Part shown: positions 7,939 to 18,600 of the stretch, in pieces
Layout of the letters: every line of letters begins with the position of its first letter
Position numbering within the stretch: position 1 is the stretch's first letter
Assembly: GCA_017457215.1 (NCBI GenBank)
Contig: JAFTHU010000005.1
Coordinates: forward strand, 1-64,000
Length of the DNA stretch: 64,000 nucleotides
From: Clostridia bacterium
GTDB taxonomy: Bacteria > Bacillota > Clostridia > Christensenellales > Borkfalkiaceae
Reading direction: 5' to 3'
The notes under the pieces: model-generated
The model's input: only the letters and a program-made list of their open reading frames with translations
Databases searched by the model: none
Told to the model about the DNA's origin: nothing
Made by a program: the position numbers and the translations under genes

Positions 7939-8851
7939 AGATGAGTTTAGAGAATTGATTTCTATTGTTGCAGCAAATAAGCATTTACCTGAACAAGCCA
8001 TAGAAAGAGACTACTATATTGTTTTATTGCTTAAAAATTTAGAGAAAAGCAAGTATGTAGAACAATGTGTATTCAAAGGCGGTACATCACTTTCGAAGTG
8101 CTATCCTGGTTCTATTGAAAGATTCTCGGAAGATATTGATTTAACTTTTTTAGGCGTGGATTTGCCTGAAAAAGAGAGAAGTAAAAAGATTAAAAAGATA
8201 GAAGAGATAATAACTGTGGGAGCTGAAACGGAAAAAATTCCAAGCGAGCGTTCCAATATTAGCAAAAGCATGTATGTTTGGTTTGGGGATAAATCTAATC
8301 GAGTCAAACTTGAAATCGGAAGCAGTATTCGTCCAGATCCTTATGATAAGAAGACGTTGAAATCTTACATTCAAGAATTTTTAGAAGAAAATCAAGCAAT
8401 GGATGACATTCAAAAATTTGGTTTGCGAACGGTTACCTTGAATGTATTAGATATCACACGTACTTTTATCGACAAACTCATGTCGGTAAAAAGGCATGCG
8501 ATATGCGGTTCAATAGAACAAAAAGTTCGACATATTTATGACGTTGTTCGACTGTATCATTTGCCTGAAATAAAGGAGTTTTTGAATAATAGAACTGAAT
8601 TAAAACGATTGCTTCGGCTTACCAAAGAGACGGATTCGTATTATCTCAATAAACGCGATATAAGTCAAGAATATAATCCTTTAGGTTCTTACGATTTTGA
8701 AAGTTGGAAGAACTATTTTACCAACCAAGTAAGAGCAATTTATGAGAGTATGCATAATGACTTGCTTTATACGGACGAGAAACAAAATTTTGACGAAGCC
8801 GTTGAAACTTTTACGGAAATCAATAAAATATTGGCAAGCATAGGAGAATAA
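7919..8851 (+). CDS. AbiEii-like nucleotidyltransferase toxin
   Basis: A 310-residue protein started at the ATG within the end of the antitoxin gene, with GGAGGA 5-10 bp upstream. An ATG at 7865 in the same frame lacks a ribosome site. Residues 53-58 KGGTSL and 70-74 SEDID form the GS...DxD-type nucleotidyltransferase core of AbiEii/DUF1814 toxins (D72 and D74 as metal ligands). Family members transfer nucleotides to tRNA acceptor ends and cause growth arrest or abortive infection. With the upstream gene it forms a full toxin-antitoxin pair. RNA target and phage range are unknown. Confidence 0.88.
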   Translation: MRLHEFKDEFRELISIVAANKHLPEQAIERDYYIVLLLKNLEKSKYVEQCVFKGGTSLSKCYPGSIERFSEDIDLTFLGVDLPEKERSKKIKKIEEIITVGAETEKIPSERSNISKSMYVWFGDKSNRVKLEIGSSIRPDPYDKKTLKSYIQEFLEENQAMDDIQKFGLRTVTLNVLDITRTFIDKLMSVKRHAICGSIEQKVRHIYDVVRLYHLPEIKEFLNNRTELKRLLRLTKETDSYYLNKRDISQEYNPLGSYDFESWKNYFTNQVRAIYESMHNDLLYTDEKQNFDEAVETFTEINKILASIGE

Positions 8852-8947
8852 AAACTTATAAAAGACTCTATATAGTGTTTTTTAGGGCATGGTATTGGGA
8901 TTTTGAAATGTGAGATTAAAAGAGGGTGACCGAGTTGGCTACCGAAA

Positions 8948-8965
8948 AATTGCTATGCAGTAAAT
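8948..8965. repeat. Island repeat R3 (partial)
   Basis: AATTGCTATGCAGTAAAT matches the core of R1 and R4, with GGGTGACC 18 bp upstream as a possible remnant of the other half. It is the weakest copy and falls at the junction between the AbiE pair and the SEC-C gene. Confidence 0.45.
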
Positions 8966-9009
8966 ATTTGTAACATAGTATAAATAATCAAAATAAAGGA
9001 TTACTATTG

Positions 9010-10083
9010 ATGAAAATTGGGAGAAATGACCCTTGCCCTTGCGGAAGCGGTATAAAATACAAAAAATGTTGCCTTAATATATCATACGATCAAAGATTGG
9101 TGAAGGCGTTCATTGACTCAACTAAAAATCTGGAAAGAGAAAGTCGCATAAAACAATGTCTTCACCCTAATCATGCAGAATGTGAAGGCCCAATAGTAAA
9201 AGCTCATGCAATACAAAACAATCGCATATTGAAAAAACTAGGTGACAATGGAATTGTTATAACCACCAACGGTGTGTCCAATTTATTTTTTCAAAATGCA
9301 GAACCCAAAGGTCGGGGCATTGCTAGTGTGTTTACAGGGTTTTGTAAATACCATGATAAAACTTTGTTTCAACCTATTGAAGATTGTGATTTTACTGCAA
9401 CTGAAGAACAAGTTTTTCTTTTGACCTACAGGACAATAGCTTGGCATTACCATAAAAAAGAAGAACAATACAATAGGGCAGTTTTACAACAAAACCGTCT
9501 TATAGAGAAAGGATTTTTTCCTAATAATGATGGAAAAGTTTACCTGGATAATATTCGTCTTGGCTTAAAGGATAATGAATATGAAAAAAACTTATTTGAC
9601 GAGGCTCTTTTGTCGAAAAATTATTCAAGTTTGAATTATGTTATTTGGGAATTACCATACGAAGTACTTTTTACTGTTTCCATGGCTCATGAGCTTGATT
9701 GTGATATTCTTGGAAACAAATTAAACGACGTGTATAGTAAAGAGCCACTCAAAAAGATATACTTAAATATTTTTTCTGCCGAAGGCAAAAGTTTTTGCAT
9801 TTGGTCTTGGCTAAAAATTCATGATTCCTTATTTGCGCCATTCGCAACACAATTTTTAAGGTTAGACACAATTGATAAGGAAAATTATCTAAACAACAAC
9901 TTACCACGCTGGAGTGATTCTGTAATTATCTCTCCTGTCTTGTGGTCAAAATGGGGTGAACCCATTCAGCAAGCGTATATCGCACATGCGAATTTTACCT
10001 CGCTGTATATACAAACGGAACAAGAAACAGGCCAGCATGCCTATGAATATATGGATACTCCCTGGAATTTATTTGATGAGTAA
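9010..10083 (+). CDS. SEC-C zinc-motif protein with second zinc/HNH-like cluster
   Basis: A 357-residue protein beginning [20 protein letters not shown], an N-terminal SEC-C motif (C9, C11, C20, C21) like the zinc tail of SecA. A second possible metal cluster follows: C50, H52, H55, C58 and H66 (KAHAI), then C112 and H115 (FCKYHD). This is reminiscent of a treble-clef or HNH-like fold, but the assignment is an inference. The remaining two thirds have no recognised domain. The ATG is 9 bp after AAAGGA. The stop overlaps the possible first start of the ATPase gene, implying translational coupling. SEC-C adaptors occur in several defence loci; the function here is unknown. Confidence 0.75.
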   Translation: MKIGRNDPCPCGSGIKYKKCCLNISYDQRLVKAFIDSTKNLERESRIKQCLHPNHAECEGPIVKAHAIQNNRILKKLGDNGIVITTNGVSNLFFQNAEPKGRGIASVFTGFCKYHDKTLFQPIEDCDFTATEEQVFLLTYRTIAWHYHKKEEQYNRAVLQQNRLIEKGFFPNNDGKVYLDNIRLGLKDNEYEKNLFDEALLSKNYSSLNYVIWELPYEVLFTVSMAHELDCDILGNKLNDVYSKEPLKKIYLNIFSAEGKSFCIWSWLKIHDSLFAPFATQFLRLDTIDKENYLNNNLPRWSDSVIISPVLWSKWGEPIQQAYIAHANFTSLYIQTEQETGQHAYEYMDTPWNLFDE

Positions 10084-10096
10084 AGTAGAGATGCCT

Positions 10097-11836
10097 ATGA
10101 AAAAAATATTATTAAAAAAAATACAATTAGAAAATTTTAAGTGTTATAAAAAAGCCACTATAAACTTTAAAGAATTGACTGTAATTGTTGGTGAAAATAA
10201 TGCGGGGAAATCTTGTCTAATTGAAGCCTTAAGGCTTGTTTCTCGAGCTGCGCAAGGTTCGAAAAAGAGGGTTTATACTTCTGCGCCTGTTGAAATGGAC
10301 TTACCGCTTTCAATAAAAGGGTTTCCTATAGATACGCAAAAATTAAGGATTGACCTTGGGATAATTATTTATTATTATGATACTGAAAAATATGCGAAAA
10401 TTTCAGCATACTTTTCGGATAAATCGAAAATCGAAATATACTTAAATACAAAACATGCATTTGCAGTTATTTATAATGACAATCAAATTGTAAAAAATAA
10501 ACAACAGGCTGAAAAACTACACCTTGATAAAATTGGTATTTTACCTCAAATAGGTCCAATTCGTGAAAATGAAAAAATGTTGTCTTATGAAACGGTGTTG
10601 AGTGATAAAGACACCTATCTTTCTTCTCTTCACTTCCGTAATGAAATTTATCTATGGAAAAAAGATTTTTACGATCATTTTAAAAGAAATGCTGAGGAGA
10701 CGTGGCCTGGATTAAAAATTAAATCGCTGGAGTTTAATCCTGTGTATGATGAGTATATCAGCTTAATGGTCCAAGATAACAATTTTCCGGCTGAGATAGG
10801 AAAAATGGGGAATGGGCTTCAAATGTGGTTGCAAATTATTTGGTTTTTGGCTCGTTCAAAAGATGCTGGTGTAATTATTTTAGACGAACCAGACGTTTAC
10901 ATGCACTCTGATATGCAACGTAAAGTTTTAGAGTTAGTAAAAGCGCAATTTCCACAGGTCATTATAGCGACGCATTCTTTAGAAATAATTTCAAGAGTTG
11001 AACCTGATTGTATATTGGAAATTAACAAAAAAGATAAAACAATGCAATATGCAAGTGATTATACATCTGCGCAAAAGATTATAGATGATATTGGTGGGGT
11101 ACAGAATTTATCTTTGATTAATTTGGGTCGACAACGTAGATGTTTGTTTGTGGAAGGGAAGGATTTAAATTATTTAAATAAATTTAATGAATGTATTTGC
11201 GGAAAGCAGTTGCATATCCCTACCTTTACTTTTGGTGGCTTTAACAACATCCCTCATATCTATGGTGCTGCAAATTTGTTTTTCTCTGAAACAAGCAATC
11301 AAATTAAATGTTTTGCGCTAGCCGATCGGGATTACCGTGATGAACGTGTGATTGAGAAAGTGTGCTCCGATGCTGAAAAAGAGCATTTAATACTTCATGT
11401 TTGGAATAGAAAAGAGATAGAAAATTATTTTATAGAACCAAGTATTCTTTACACTTTTATACCTTCAAAATATAACGTGTCTTATGACGATTTTCTTGTT
11501 ATGATAGATGCTTTAATTGAAGAGCAAAAAACTGCTGTTTTTGATTCTTATGCAACCCAATACCGAATTGACTGCAAATTTTTGGATAATGGACAACAAT
11601 GGGATGTTGCGACTTGCAATCAACACGCTCGCGAATTTTTACGAACACATTGGACAACGCGTGAAAATAAAATCAGCTTAATTGGTGGAAAGAATTTTTT
11701 ATCAGTTTTAAGTGATTATTTTCAGAGGAATTACCAAGTTGCACTGTCGCCAAGAAAAATAATCGAAAAATTTACAGCGGAAACTATTCCTGTTGAAATT
11801 AAGGTTTTTTTGGAACAATTGCAACTTAATAGATAA
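10097..11836 (+). CDS. AAA ATPase fused to TOPRIM/DUF4435-like domain (OLD/PARIS-like)
   Basis: About 579 residues. Residues 32-39 GENNAGKS are Walker A, 235-242 GKMGNGLQ the ABC-type signature, 259-265 VIILDEP Walker B and 291-294 ATHS the switch histidine: an SMC/ABC-like ATPase of the AAA_15/OLD class. The C-terminal half carries FVEGKD (E353), ADRD (D410, D412) and NRKEIENYF (437-445), consistent with a TOPRIM-like DUF4435 nuclease domain. The architecture resembles a one-gene version of PARIS AriA-AriB or an OLD nuclease. In-frame ATGs at 10076 and 10091 are possible starts; 10097 best fits the family N-terminus (MKKILLKKIQLENFKCY). Translationally coupled to the SEC-C gene. Confidence 0.8.
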   Translation: MKKILLKKIQLENFKCYKKATINFKELTVIVGENNAGKSCLIEALRLVSRAAQGSKKRVYTSAPVEMDLPLSIKGFPIDTQKLRIDLGIIIYYYDTEKYAKISAYFSDKSKIEIYLNTKHAFAVIYNDNQIVKNKQQAEKLHLDKIGILPQIGPIRENEKMLSYETVLSDKDTYLSSLHFRNEIYLWKKDFYDHFKRNAEETWPGLKIKSLEFNPVYDEYISLMVQDNNFPAEIGKMGNGLQMWLQIIWFLARSKDAGVIILDEPDVYMHSDMQRKVLELVKAQFPQVIIATHSLEIISRVEPDCILEINKKDKTMQYASDYTSAQKIIDDIGGVQNLSLINLGRQRRCLFVEGKDLNYLNKFNECICGKQLHIPTFTFGGFNNIPHIYGAANLFFSETSNQIKCFALADRDYRDERVIEKVCSDAEKEHLILHVWNRKEIENYFIEPSILYTFIPSKYNVSYDDFLVMIDALIEEQKTAVFDSYATQYRIDCKFLDNGQQWDVATCNQHAREFLRTHWTTRENKISLIGGKNFLSVLSDYFQRNYQVALSPRKIIEKFTAETIPVEIKVFLEQLQLNR

Positions 11837-11844
11837 AATAAATA

Positions 11845-11871
11845 GAAACGACCGATAAAAGCGGTCGTTTC
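11845..11871 (+). terminator. Terminator after the AAA-TOPRIM gene
   Basis: GAAACGACCG (11845-11854) pairs with CGGTCGTTTC (11862-11871) around a 7-nt loop, 8 bp after the stop codon. The U-run after it is short (TT), so strength is uncertain. Confidence 0.6.
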
Positions 11872-11927
11872 TTAGCGTTAAGATAGAGAATAAATTCAGG
11901 GGTTCTTAGTCGTAACAAGAAATAGCC

Positions 11928-11985
11928 ATCACTCCTCAAAATTTGCTATGCAGTAAACAAAGAAAAGGGGAATTGAAAAAATCAG
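11928..11985. repeat. Island repeat R4
   Basis: Contains CACTCCTCAAAATTTGCTAT, then GCAGTAAACAAAG and GGGGAATTGAAAAA, matching R2 over most of its length and R1 over its first part. It lies between the AAA-TOPRIM terminator and the tRNA-Pro terminator, that is, at the right edge of the island. Confidence 0.7.
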
Positions 11986-12000
11986 TAAAAATAAGCAATA

Positions 12001-12038
12001 AAAAACCCGTGAAAATCAAACGATTTTCACGGGTTTTT
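12001..12038 (-). terminator. Terminator of tRNA-Pro
   Basis: CCCGTGAAAATC (12006-12017) pairs with GATTTTCACGGG (12022-12033), loop 4 nt, flanked by A5 and T5 so that it can act in both directions. It follows the CCA end of the minus-strand tRNA directly. Confidence 0.8.
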
Positions 12039-12113
12039 GGTCGAGGCGACGGGATTTGAACCCACGACCTTCGCGTCCCGAACGCGACGCGCTACCAGCT
12101 GCGCTACGCCTCG
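12038..12113 (-). tRNA. tRNA-Pro (anticodon CGG), CCA encoded
   Basis: Minus-strand cloverleaf: acceptor CGAGGCG/CGCCTCG, D-arm GCGC-AGCTGGTA-GCGC, anticodon stem TCGCG/CGCGA with loop TTCGGGA (anticodon CGG, G37), T-arm GTGGG-TTCAAAT-CCCGT with two wobble pairs, discriminator A and encoded CCA. It decodes CCG. It borders the defence island, and tRNA 3' ends are common integration sites. Confidence 0.93.
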
Positions 12114-12492
12114 ATTTTTTCAATCTTTTATCTATTTTCGTAAGTGGTCAAACATGTGGTCAAGCCACTTATTTCGAACGTTTTGTAGAAAAGTGTACCG
12201 CCCGAATTGTTAGGTTTTTCAAGGGGTTCAGCGATTTTCAAAAATCACTGCTTCAAGACCGGTGGCGGTGTCCCGAACGTTGCGCACTGCCAGATGTGCT
12301 AGGTTTCGATTGTTTGACTTGGCTACCCGAGAAACGCAATCATTATAACAGATACGTTTTTAAAAGTCAATTCTTTTTACCTTATCAAAACAACTTTTTT
12401 TGCAATCAATTTCCTTTTCGCATAAAAAATATATCATCACAAAAATTTCACCAAAAAATATATACGGGATTTCTATCATAGGGGAAAAAACC
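12114..12492. other. Non-coding stretch beside tRNA-Pro
   Basis: Apart from the tRNA-like relic there is a direct repeat GTGGTCAA (12144-12151 and 12156-12163) within a longer imperfect inverted repeat (AAGTGG...CCACTT). An open frame of about 140 codons crosses the tRNA and the relic and is not credible as a gene. No integrase remnant was recognised. Confidence 0.5.
12250..12308 (-). pseudogene. Degenerate tRNA-Pro copy
   Basis: On the minus strand this segment aligns with the 5' part of the neighbouring tRNA-Pro: GTTCGGGAC of the anticodon arm is identical, the D-loop AGCTGGTA is seen as ATCTGGCA and the acceptor 5' strand as CGAAACC. Pairing in acceptor and anticodon stems is lost and the T-arm is hardly recognisable, so it is not a functional tRNA. 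Confidence 0.55.
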
Positions 12493-12521
12493 TTGACAAA
12501 ATTTGCGTTTCGTTATAAAAT
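12493..12521 (+). promoter_or_regulatory. Promoter of the surface subtilase gene
   Basis: TTGACA (12493-12498) and TAAAAT (12516-12521) with a 17-bp spacer. The 5' leader is then about 90 nt, ending in CGGGAGG 6 bp before the ATG. Confidence 0.6.
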
Positions 12522-12616
12522 AAGATAGACTGGAAAATAGGGTCATTGTGTAGTGTTTATAAATAGACCCTCTGCACAAAGATAAACAAAGAGCCGATAT
12601 AGGCTCGGGAGGCTAT

Positions 12617-15600
12617 ATGAAGAAATCAGTAAAAAGAATTGCGTGCGCGGTTTTGTCCATGATGCTTGCTTCTACGCTTGTAGCGGAATACGGTTTCCGC
12701 TTGGCGAAAGACGACGCTTGGGCGAGTGCTGCGACCACCGCTACGGATTCGGGTGCAAAACTGAAAAACGTTACGGGTCAGTTTGACACGTCCAAAATCA
12801 TAGAGGAAAACTTTAACGACAGCGTTTTGCGGGCAGAAGACGTTGCGCCTACATACGAAACGCGTACCGTTATGGTTACCCTTTCGGGAAAACCTTTGGT
12901 GGATCGCGCGGGGAAAGATTCTGTTTCTGATTATTTGCAATCGTTTTCTGCGGAAATGTCGGCAATCGACTTGGCAAATGAACAGAACGAGTTTTTGCGT
13001 GCACTTACTCAAAAAGGCATTCCTTATAAATTAAAGAGAGAGTATGATACCGTAATCAACGCCGTGGCGATTGAGGTAGACACTAAATACGTTTCCGACA
13101 TTAAAGAAATGTCGGGGGTAAAAAGCGCGGTGATTACTACGGCGTATGCTGAACCTAAAACGGTGGAAGTTGCCGCTGCGGGAAGCGGTGTTGTAACCAA
13201 TGAGACGGACGTTTACAAAACGGGTATTTACGATTCGTCTGCATACGCTGCGGCGTACGGCGAGGGAACGGTTGTTGCCGTTCTCGATACCGGCTTGGAT
13301 TATACGCACAATGCATTCCAACGTTTTGAAAGTGAAAATGTGGACGTTGCTTGGTCGCAGGAATACGTAGCGGATAAGCTCAATGGCAAAATTGAATTGG
13401 AAGCAGAAAAACGTTCGGGCACGCTGAACGTAAACGAGGTTTACGTTAGCGAGAAAGTGCCGTTTGCATACGACTATGCAGACGACGATCCCGATGTATA
13501 TCCTTCCTATTCTAACCACGGTACGCACGTAGCGGGCATTATCGGCGGGTACGATACGTCCGGATATACCGATAAAGACGGCAATCCTATCAGCGAAACG
13601 TTCAAAGGCGTTGTTCCCGACGCACAGCTTGTAATTTGTAAAGTATTTACGGACGATTTAGACGATAAGGATTTGGGTGGCGCGGTAGCGGAAGATATCG
13701 TAGCGGCATTGGAAGATTGCGTAACCCTCGGCGTAGACGTTATTAATATGTCGTTGGGTACGTCTTGTGGATTCACCACGACGAACGACGGTGATGACGA
13801 AGGCGAAATGCTGGACGCTATTTATAAGAGAATTGAAAAATCAGGTATCAGCTTGATTTGTGCGGCAAGTAACGATTACAGTGCCGGTTATGGCGGTGTA
13901 TTCGGCACGAACCTTGCCTCCAACCCCGATTCGGGTACGGTAGGTTCGCCCTCTACGTTTGCGGGAGCGCTTTCCGTTGCAAGTATCAACGGTCAGAAAG
14001 CTGATTATATGATTTCCAACAAGGATACGGAAAGCGAATCTTTCGTATTCTATGAAGAATCGCGTGATATCGACGGCAATCCTTTTGATTTCTGCGGGGA
14101 TTTGACGAAATTATACGGTAAAAACACCTTTGAATATGTCGTTGTTCCCGGTGTGGGGCACGCGGCGGACTATACCTCGACCATTAAGAAGTTATTTAAA
14201 AACGGAACGACAAATTACAACCGAATCGCATTGATTAAGCGTGGCGATACGACTTTCCAAGAAAAAGTAGAGGTTGCTATGAGTATGGGCGCGGCGGGTG
14301 TTATCGTTTATAACAACGTAGCGGGCGTTATCCGTATGAACTTGGGCGAAATTGAAAACCCGATTCCGTCCGTATCCGTTACCATGAACGCAGGTAACGC
14401 GCTTGTAAAAGGTGCGGTAGGCCGTGTGGGTACGATTGAATTGGACGAAACGTACGCAGCGGGGCCGTTTATGAGTGAATTCTCTTCGTGGGGACCTACG
14501 CACGATTTGAAGCTGAAACCCGAAATCACGGCGCACGGTGGAGAAATCACCTCTGCTGTTCCTGGAGGTTACGGCGAACAGAGCGGTACGTCCATGGCAA
14601 CGCCGAATATGGCGGGCTTTATGGCGCTTGTTAGAAGCTATATCAAGAACGATTGTGCCGACCTCGTTATGACGGACGGCGAGATAGATTACGTAAAAGT
14701 AAACCGTCTCGCAATGCAACTCACTATGAGTACGGCAGGTACGGTATACGACCAAGACGGTTTGCCGTATTCTCCCCGTAAACAAGGCGCGGGCGTTGCG
14801 AAGCTTGAAAACGTTATCGGCGGAACGAACGCATATCTTTGGACGGAATTCCAAGATGACAACGGACAAATTCTCAACGATTACCGCCCGAAGATTGAGC
14901 TTGGCGACGATAAGGACAAAACGGGCGAATACGTATTGAAATTTAATGTAACGAACTTTGGCGCAAGCGTACTGACTTTTGCGACGGAACAGTTGGTAAT
15001 GACGGAAACGTTGGCAAGCGACGGGCTTGCGGTTACTGAACAGGCGCATCTTTTAAATCAAACGCAATCGGTTTGGTCGGTTGACGGCGTGGACGTAGAA
15101 AACGGAACGATTGAAGTTGGAGCAGGGGAGACGAAGAAAATCACCGTTACCCTTTCTCTTGGTTTGCAAGACAGACAATATGTTGAAAACAGCTTTGAAA
15201 ACGGTATGTACGTAGAGGGATTCCTCAAGCTGAATGCAAAAGACGAAGCGCAATGCGATTTGACGATTCCTTTCCTTGGTTTCTACGGGGATTGGACGCA
15301 ATCGCCTATGTTGGATTATTCGGCGTTTGAAGTAGCGGCGTCTGCACAAGACGCGTCCGTGAAAGACGAGGATAAGATTCGTGCCAGCGTTTGGGAAACC
15401 TTGCCGTACAACTCTTATTATAATGAAACGTACATTCTTCCGATGGGCGGTTACGTATATCTTTTGCCAGAAGATGATGAGCCGATGTACGTAGATGAAG
15501 AACATTGTTCGGTATCCCGTTACAATGATAACAACGATTGGACGACGGAATTGGACGATTATATGACTTCGACGGCGATTAAGGCGGTGTATGCGGGCTT

Positions 15601-18600
15601 GTTGAAAAACGCGCGTTTGGTGCGTTATAGCTTGTACAACGTAGAAACGGGCGAAGTAATTATCGCAAACGAAGAAATTTACCGCGTTAGTAAAGCGTAT
15701 TCGGGCGGCGGACAGAGCGTTCCTGCGAACGTAGAATTGGAACTTTCGCCGGAAGCATACGGTTTGGTTGGAAACGGTAAATATAAGATGGATTTCGAAT
15801 TCTTCCAAAACGACCCTGCCGAAGGGGAAAAGGCGAAGGAAGAAGATACCTATTCGTTTACGTTTACGGTAGACTACGAAGCGCCGAAATTAGAAGACGC
15901 GCGTATTCGTTATTATAATTATAAAGACGGCACAAAAGAAAAGCAACGCGTATATTTGGACGTAGACGTATACGACAACCATTATCCGCAGGCAGTAATG
16001 CTTTGCTATCCGAAGACGGAAACGGTAGACGGCGTAGATAACATTTTGTTGCAGTTGGCGACGGAATATCCCACGCCCGTTAGAAAAGCAGTGCGCAACG
16101 GAACGACGACTGTTTCTATTGAAATTACCGATATTTATAAGGAATATTTCGAAAACGGTACGACGCCTATGTATATTCAGGTGGACGACTATGCAGTCAA
16201 CTCCTGCTTGTACGAATTGAATTTGACGACGGCGAAAGCAGACGTCCTCCCCGAAGCGAACGAGTTTACGTTGGCAGAGGGTGAAAGCGACATTACGTTA
16301 AATATTTATGAAACGCATAAGGTTGCGCTTCAGTATGCGGATTCCTATACGGGCAACGCAGATTTGTCTAATTTCAACTGGAGTTCTTCCCGTCCCGCGG
16401 TTGCAAGGGTGAGAAACGGCGAAATTGTCGGTTTGCGCGAAGGAACGGCGGTGATTACGGTAGATAATTACAGAAACGGTACGCAAAAAATTAACGTAAC
16501 GGTTACGAACGAAGTAGCGTCTACCTATCCCAATGCGCCTACGGTGTCGTTTGGTACAATCAAGACGGAAGTGGACGCTTTGGTAAAAGCGCAGGGCGTT
16601 GTTCCCGTGAATGCGGGTAAGACCTTTACCTTGACGATAGAAACCGACCCTTGGTATTATCCGTATACGAAAAATTGGCAAAATATTCGCTTTAAGTGGG
16701 AAACGAATAATCCCCGCGTTGCAACGGTAGATGAAAACACGGGCGAGGTTTCCACGCTTACGAAGGGTACGGCAATTATTTCCGCTGTATTGCAGAGAAA
16801 GAACGACGCGGGCGAATGGGAAAATACTTTGTACGGTTCTAGCGTTACGTTAAAAGTGCAAAACGAATTCACCGTAAGCAATTATACGTTGACCAAATAC
16901 AACGGTGTTGGCGGAGAAGTCGTTATTCCCAGCGATATGAATATTTGGTATATTGCAGAGGACGCATTCAAAGATAACGACAACATTACGAAATTGGTAA
17001 TTCCTGCGTCGGTTATCGATATCAACGAGTATGCTTTCCAAAACTGTACGGCGTTGGAAGAAGTATACTTTGTATCGGAAGAACACCGCGTAGATGAAAA
17101 CGGGAATATTATCAATCCGGATATCGATTGGTCGAATTTGAAGATGATTTACGAATACGCGTTTACGGGTTGTAAAAACTTGCGGAAAGTGGATTTGACC
17201 AACGTTAAGACGGCTACCGTAGCGCATTATGCTTTTGCGGGTTGTTCGAAACTGGAAGAGGTCGTCGAAATGCCCAGTATCGGCACGATGCACGACGGCG
17301 CGTTTGCGGGCACGGCGCTCAAGAGCGTAGATTTGACGGGCTTGCACATGAGTGGTAACAGCGTATTTGCTTCGTGCACGCAGCTGACGGAAATAAAGAC
17401 GGGTAAATTTACGGCAATCGGCAATTATATGTTCGACAGTTGCACGGGCTTGGTTGGACCTATCACGCTCAATACACCGAAGATTGGCGCGAGCGCGTTT
17501 AGAAACTGTAAGAACTTAACGGGTGTTACGTTTAAATCTCCCGACGGCGAAAAATTGAGCTTTGACATCGGCGCAGGCGCATTTGAGAATTGCGGCACGG
17601 CGGCAAGCTCGTTCACGGTAGATTTCGGCGGCGAAACGATTCGAACCATTGGCGATAGAGCATTTGCCAATTCCGCACTCACAACGCTTGATTTCTCGAC
17701 AATCAGCGGGTTGCAATATCTTGGCGGCGACGTGTTTGCCGGCTCGAACATTACTTCGGTAGTGCTTGGCGACGGCGTGAATTTTGAAAATATTCAATTT
17801 AGCGGCGCACCGTTTGTCGGTAAAACCATCACGGTAGCGGAAAATTCTACGAAATACGTAGAGGAAAACGGCGTCATTTACAATGCAAACAAGACGAAGA
17901 TTTTGTTTGTTAATTCGTCGGTAACGGGCGAATACCTCGTGCCTGAAACGGTAACGGAAATTGCGCCGTACGCCTTTGCAAACAGCGGATTGAGCACGGT
18001 AAGCCTTGGCGAAAACGTATCCAAAATTGGGGAATATGCGTTTGTAAATTCTGCTCTTTCTACAATAAACTTTAACAATGCGCCCATCAGCCGTATCGAA
18101 GTAGGTACGTTTGAAAATTCGAAATTACAAAACGTTTCCTTGCCGAACGGGGTGGAATACGTCGGAAGCGAAGCATTTGCAAAATCGTATATCCAATCCT
18201 TTAGCGGTGCAGGCGTAACGGAACTTGGCGATAGCGTATTTAACGGCTGCACGAACTTAACGGCGGTGGAAATCGAAAACGTTACGAAAATGGGGAGCAT
18301 GGTCTTCGCGGGCTGCACGGCTTTGACGAATATAGACCTTCCCGCTGTAACGGAATTGGGATATTATACTTTCCGCGGCGCAACGGGCTTGCAAACGGTA
18401 AGTTTTGCGGCGGGCGCAACGACGACGGGTAAATATACCTTTGAGAATACGTCGGTTGAAACGGTAACCTTTAACGGCAACGGAATTACGGAAATTGAAA
18501 CGGGCGCGTTCTACAACGCAAGAAAGCTTTCTTCCGTTACCTTGCCCGAAGGGATAAGAGTAATTTCTGATTTTGCGTTTGAGGGTACGCGTTCTTTGAC

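Noticed and set aside
8852..8947. Possible gene or terminator between the AbiE pair and R3
   Set aside because: Only weak, imperfect hairpins and no open frame with a ribosome site.
9956..10096. Longer N-terminus for the AAA-TOPRIM protein from ATG 9956
   Set aside because: It overlaps the SEC-C coding region by over 120 bp in another frame and adds residues with no similarity to the family start.
3838..12113. Integrase or transposase for the island
   Set aside because: No tyrosine or serine recombinase or DDE transposase motif was found in any frame that could be read; mobility is therefore not claimed.
12143..12168. GGTCAAA-like direct repeat that resembles CtsR boxes
   Set aside because: Spacing is 5 bp instead of 3, the second copy is GGTCAAG, and it is not near a Clp gene promoter; more likely part of the inverted repeat beside the tRNA.
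12056..12481. Open frame of 141 codons on the plus strand
   Set aside because: It starts inside the tRNA-Pro gene on the opposite strand, crosses the tRNA-like relic, has no ribosome site and no protein-like pattern.
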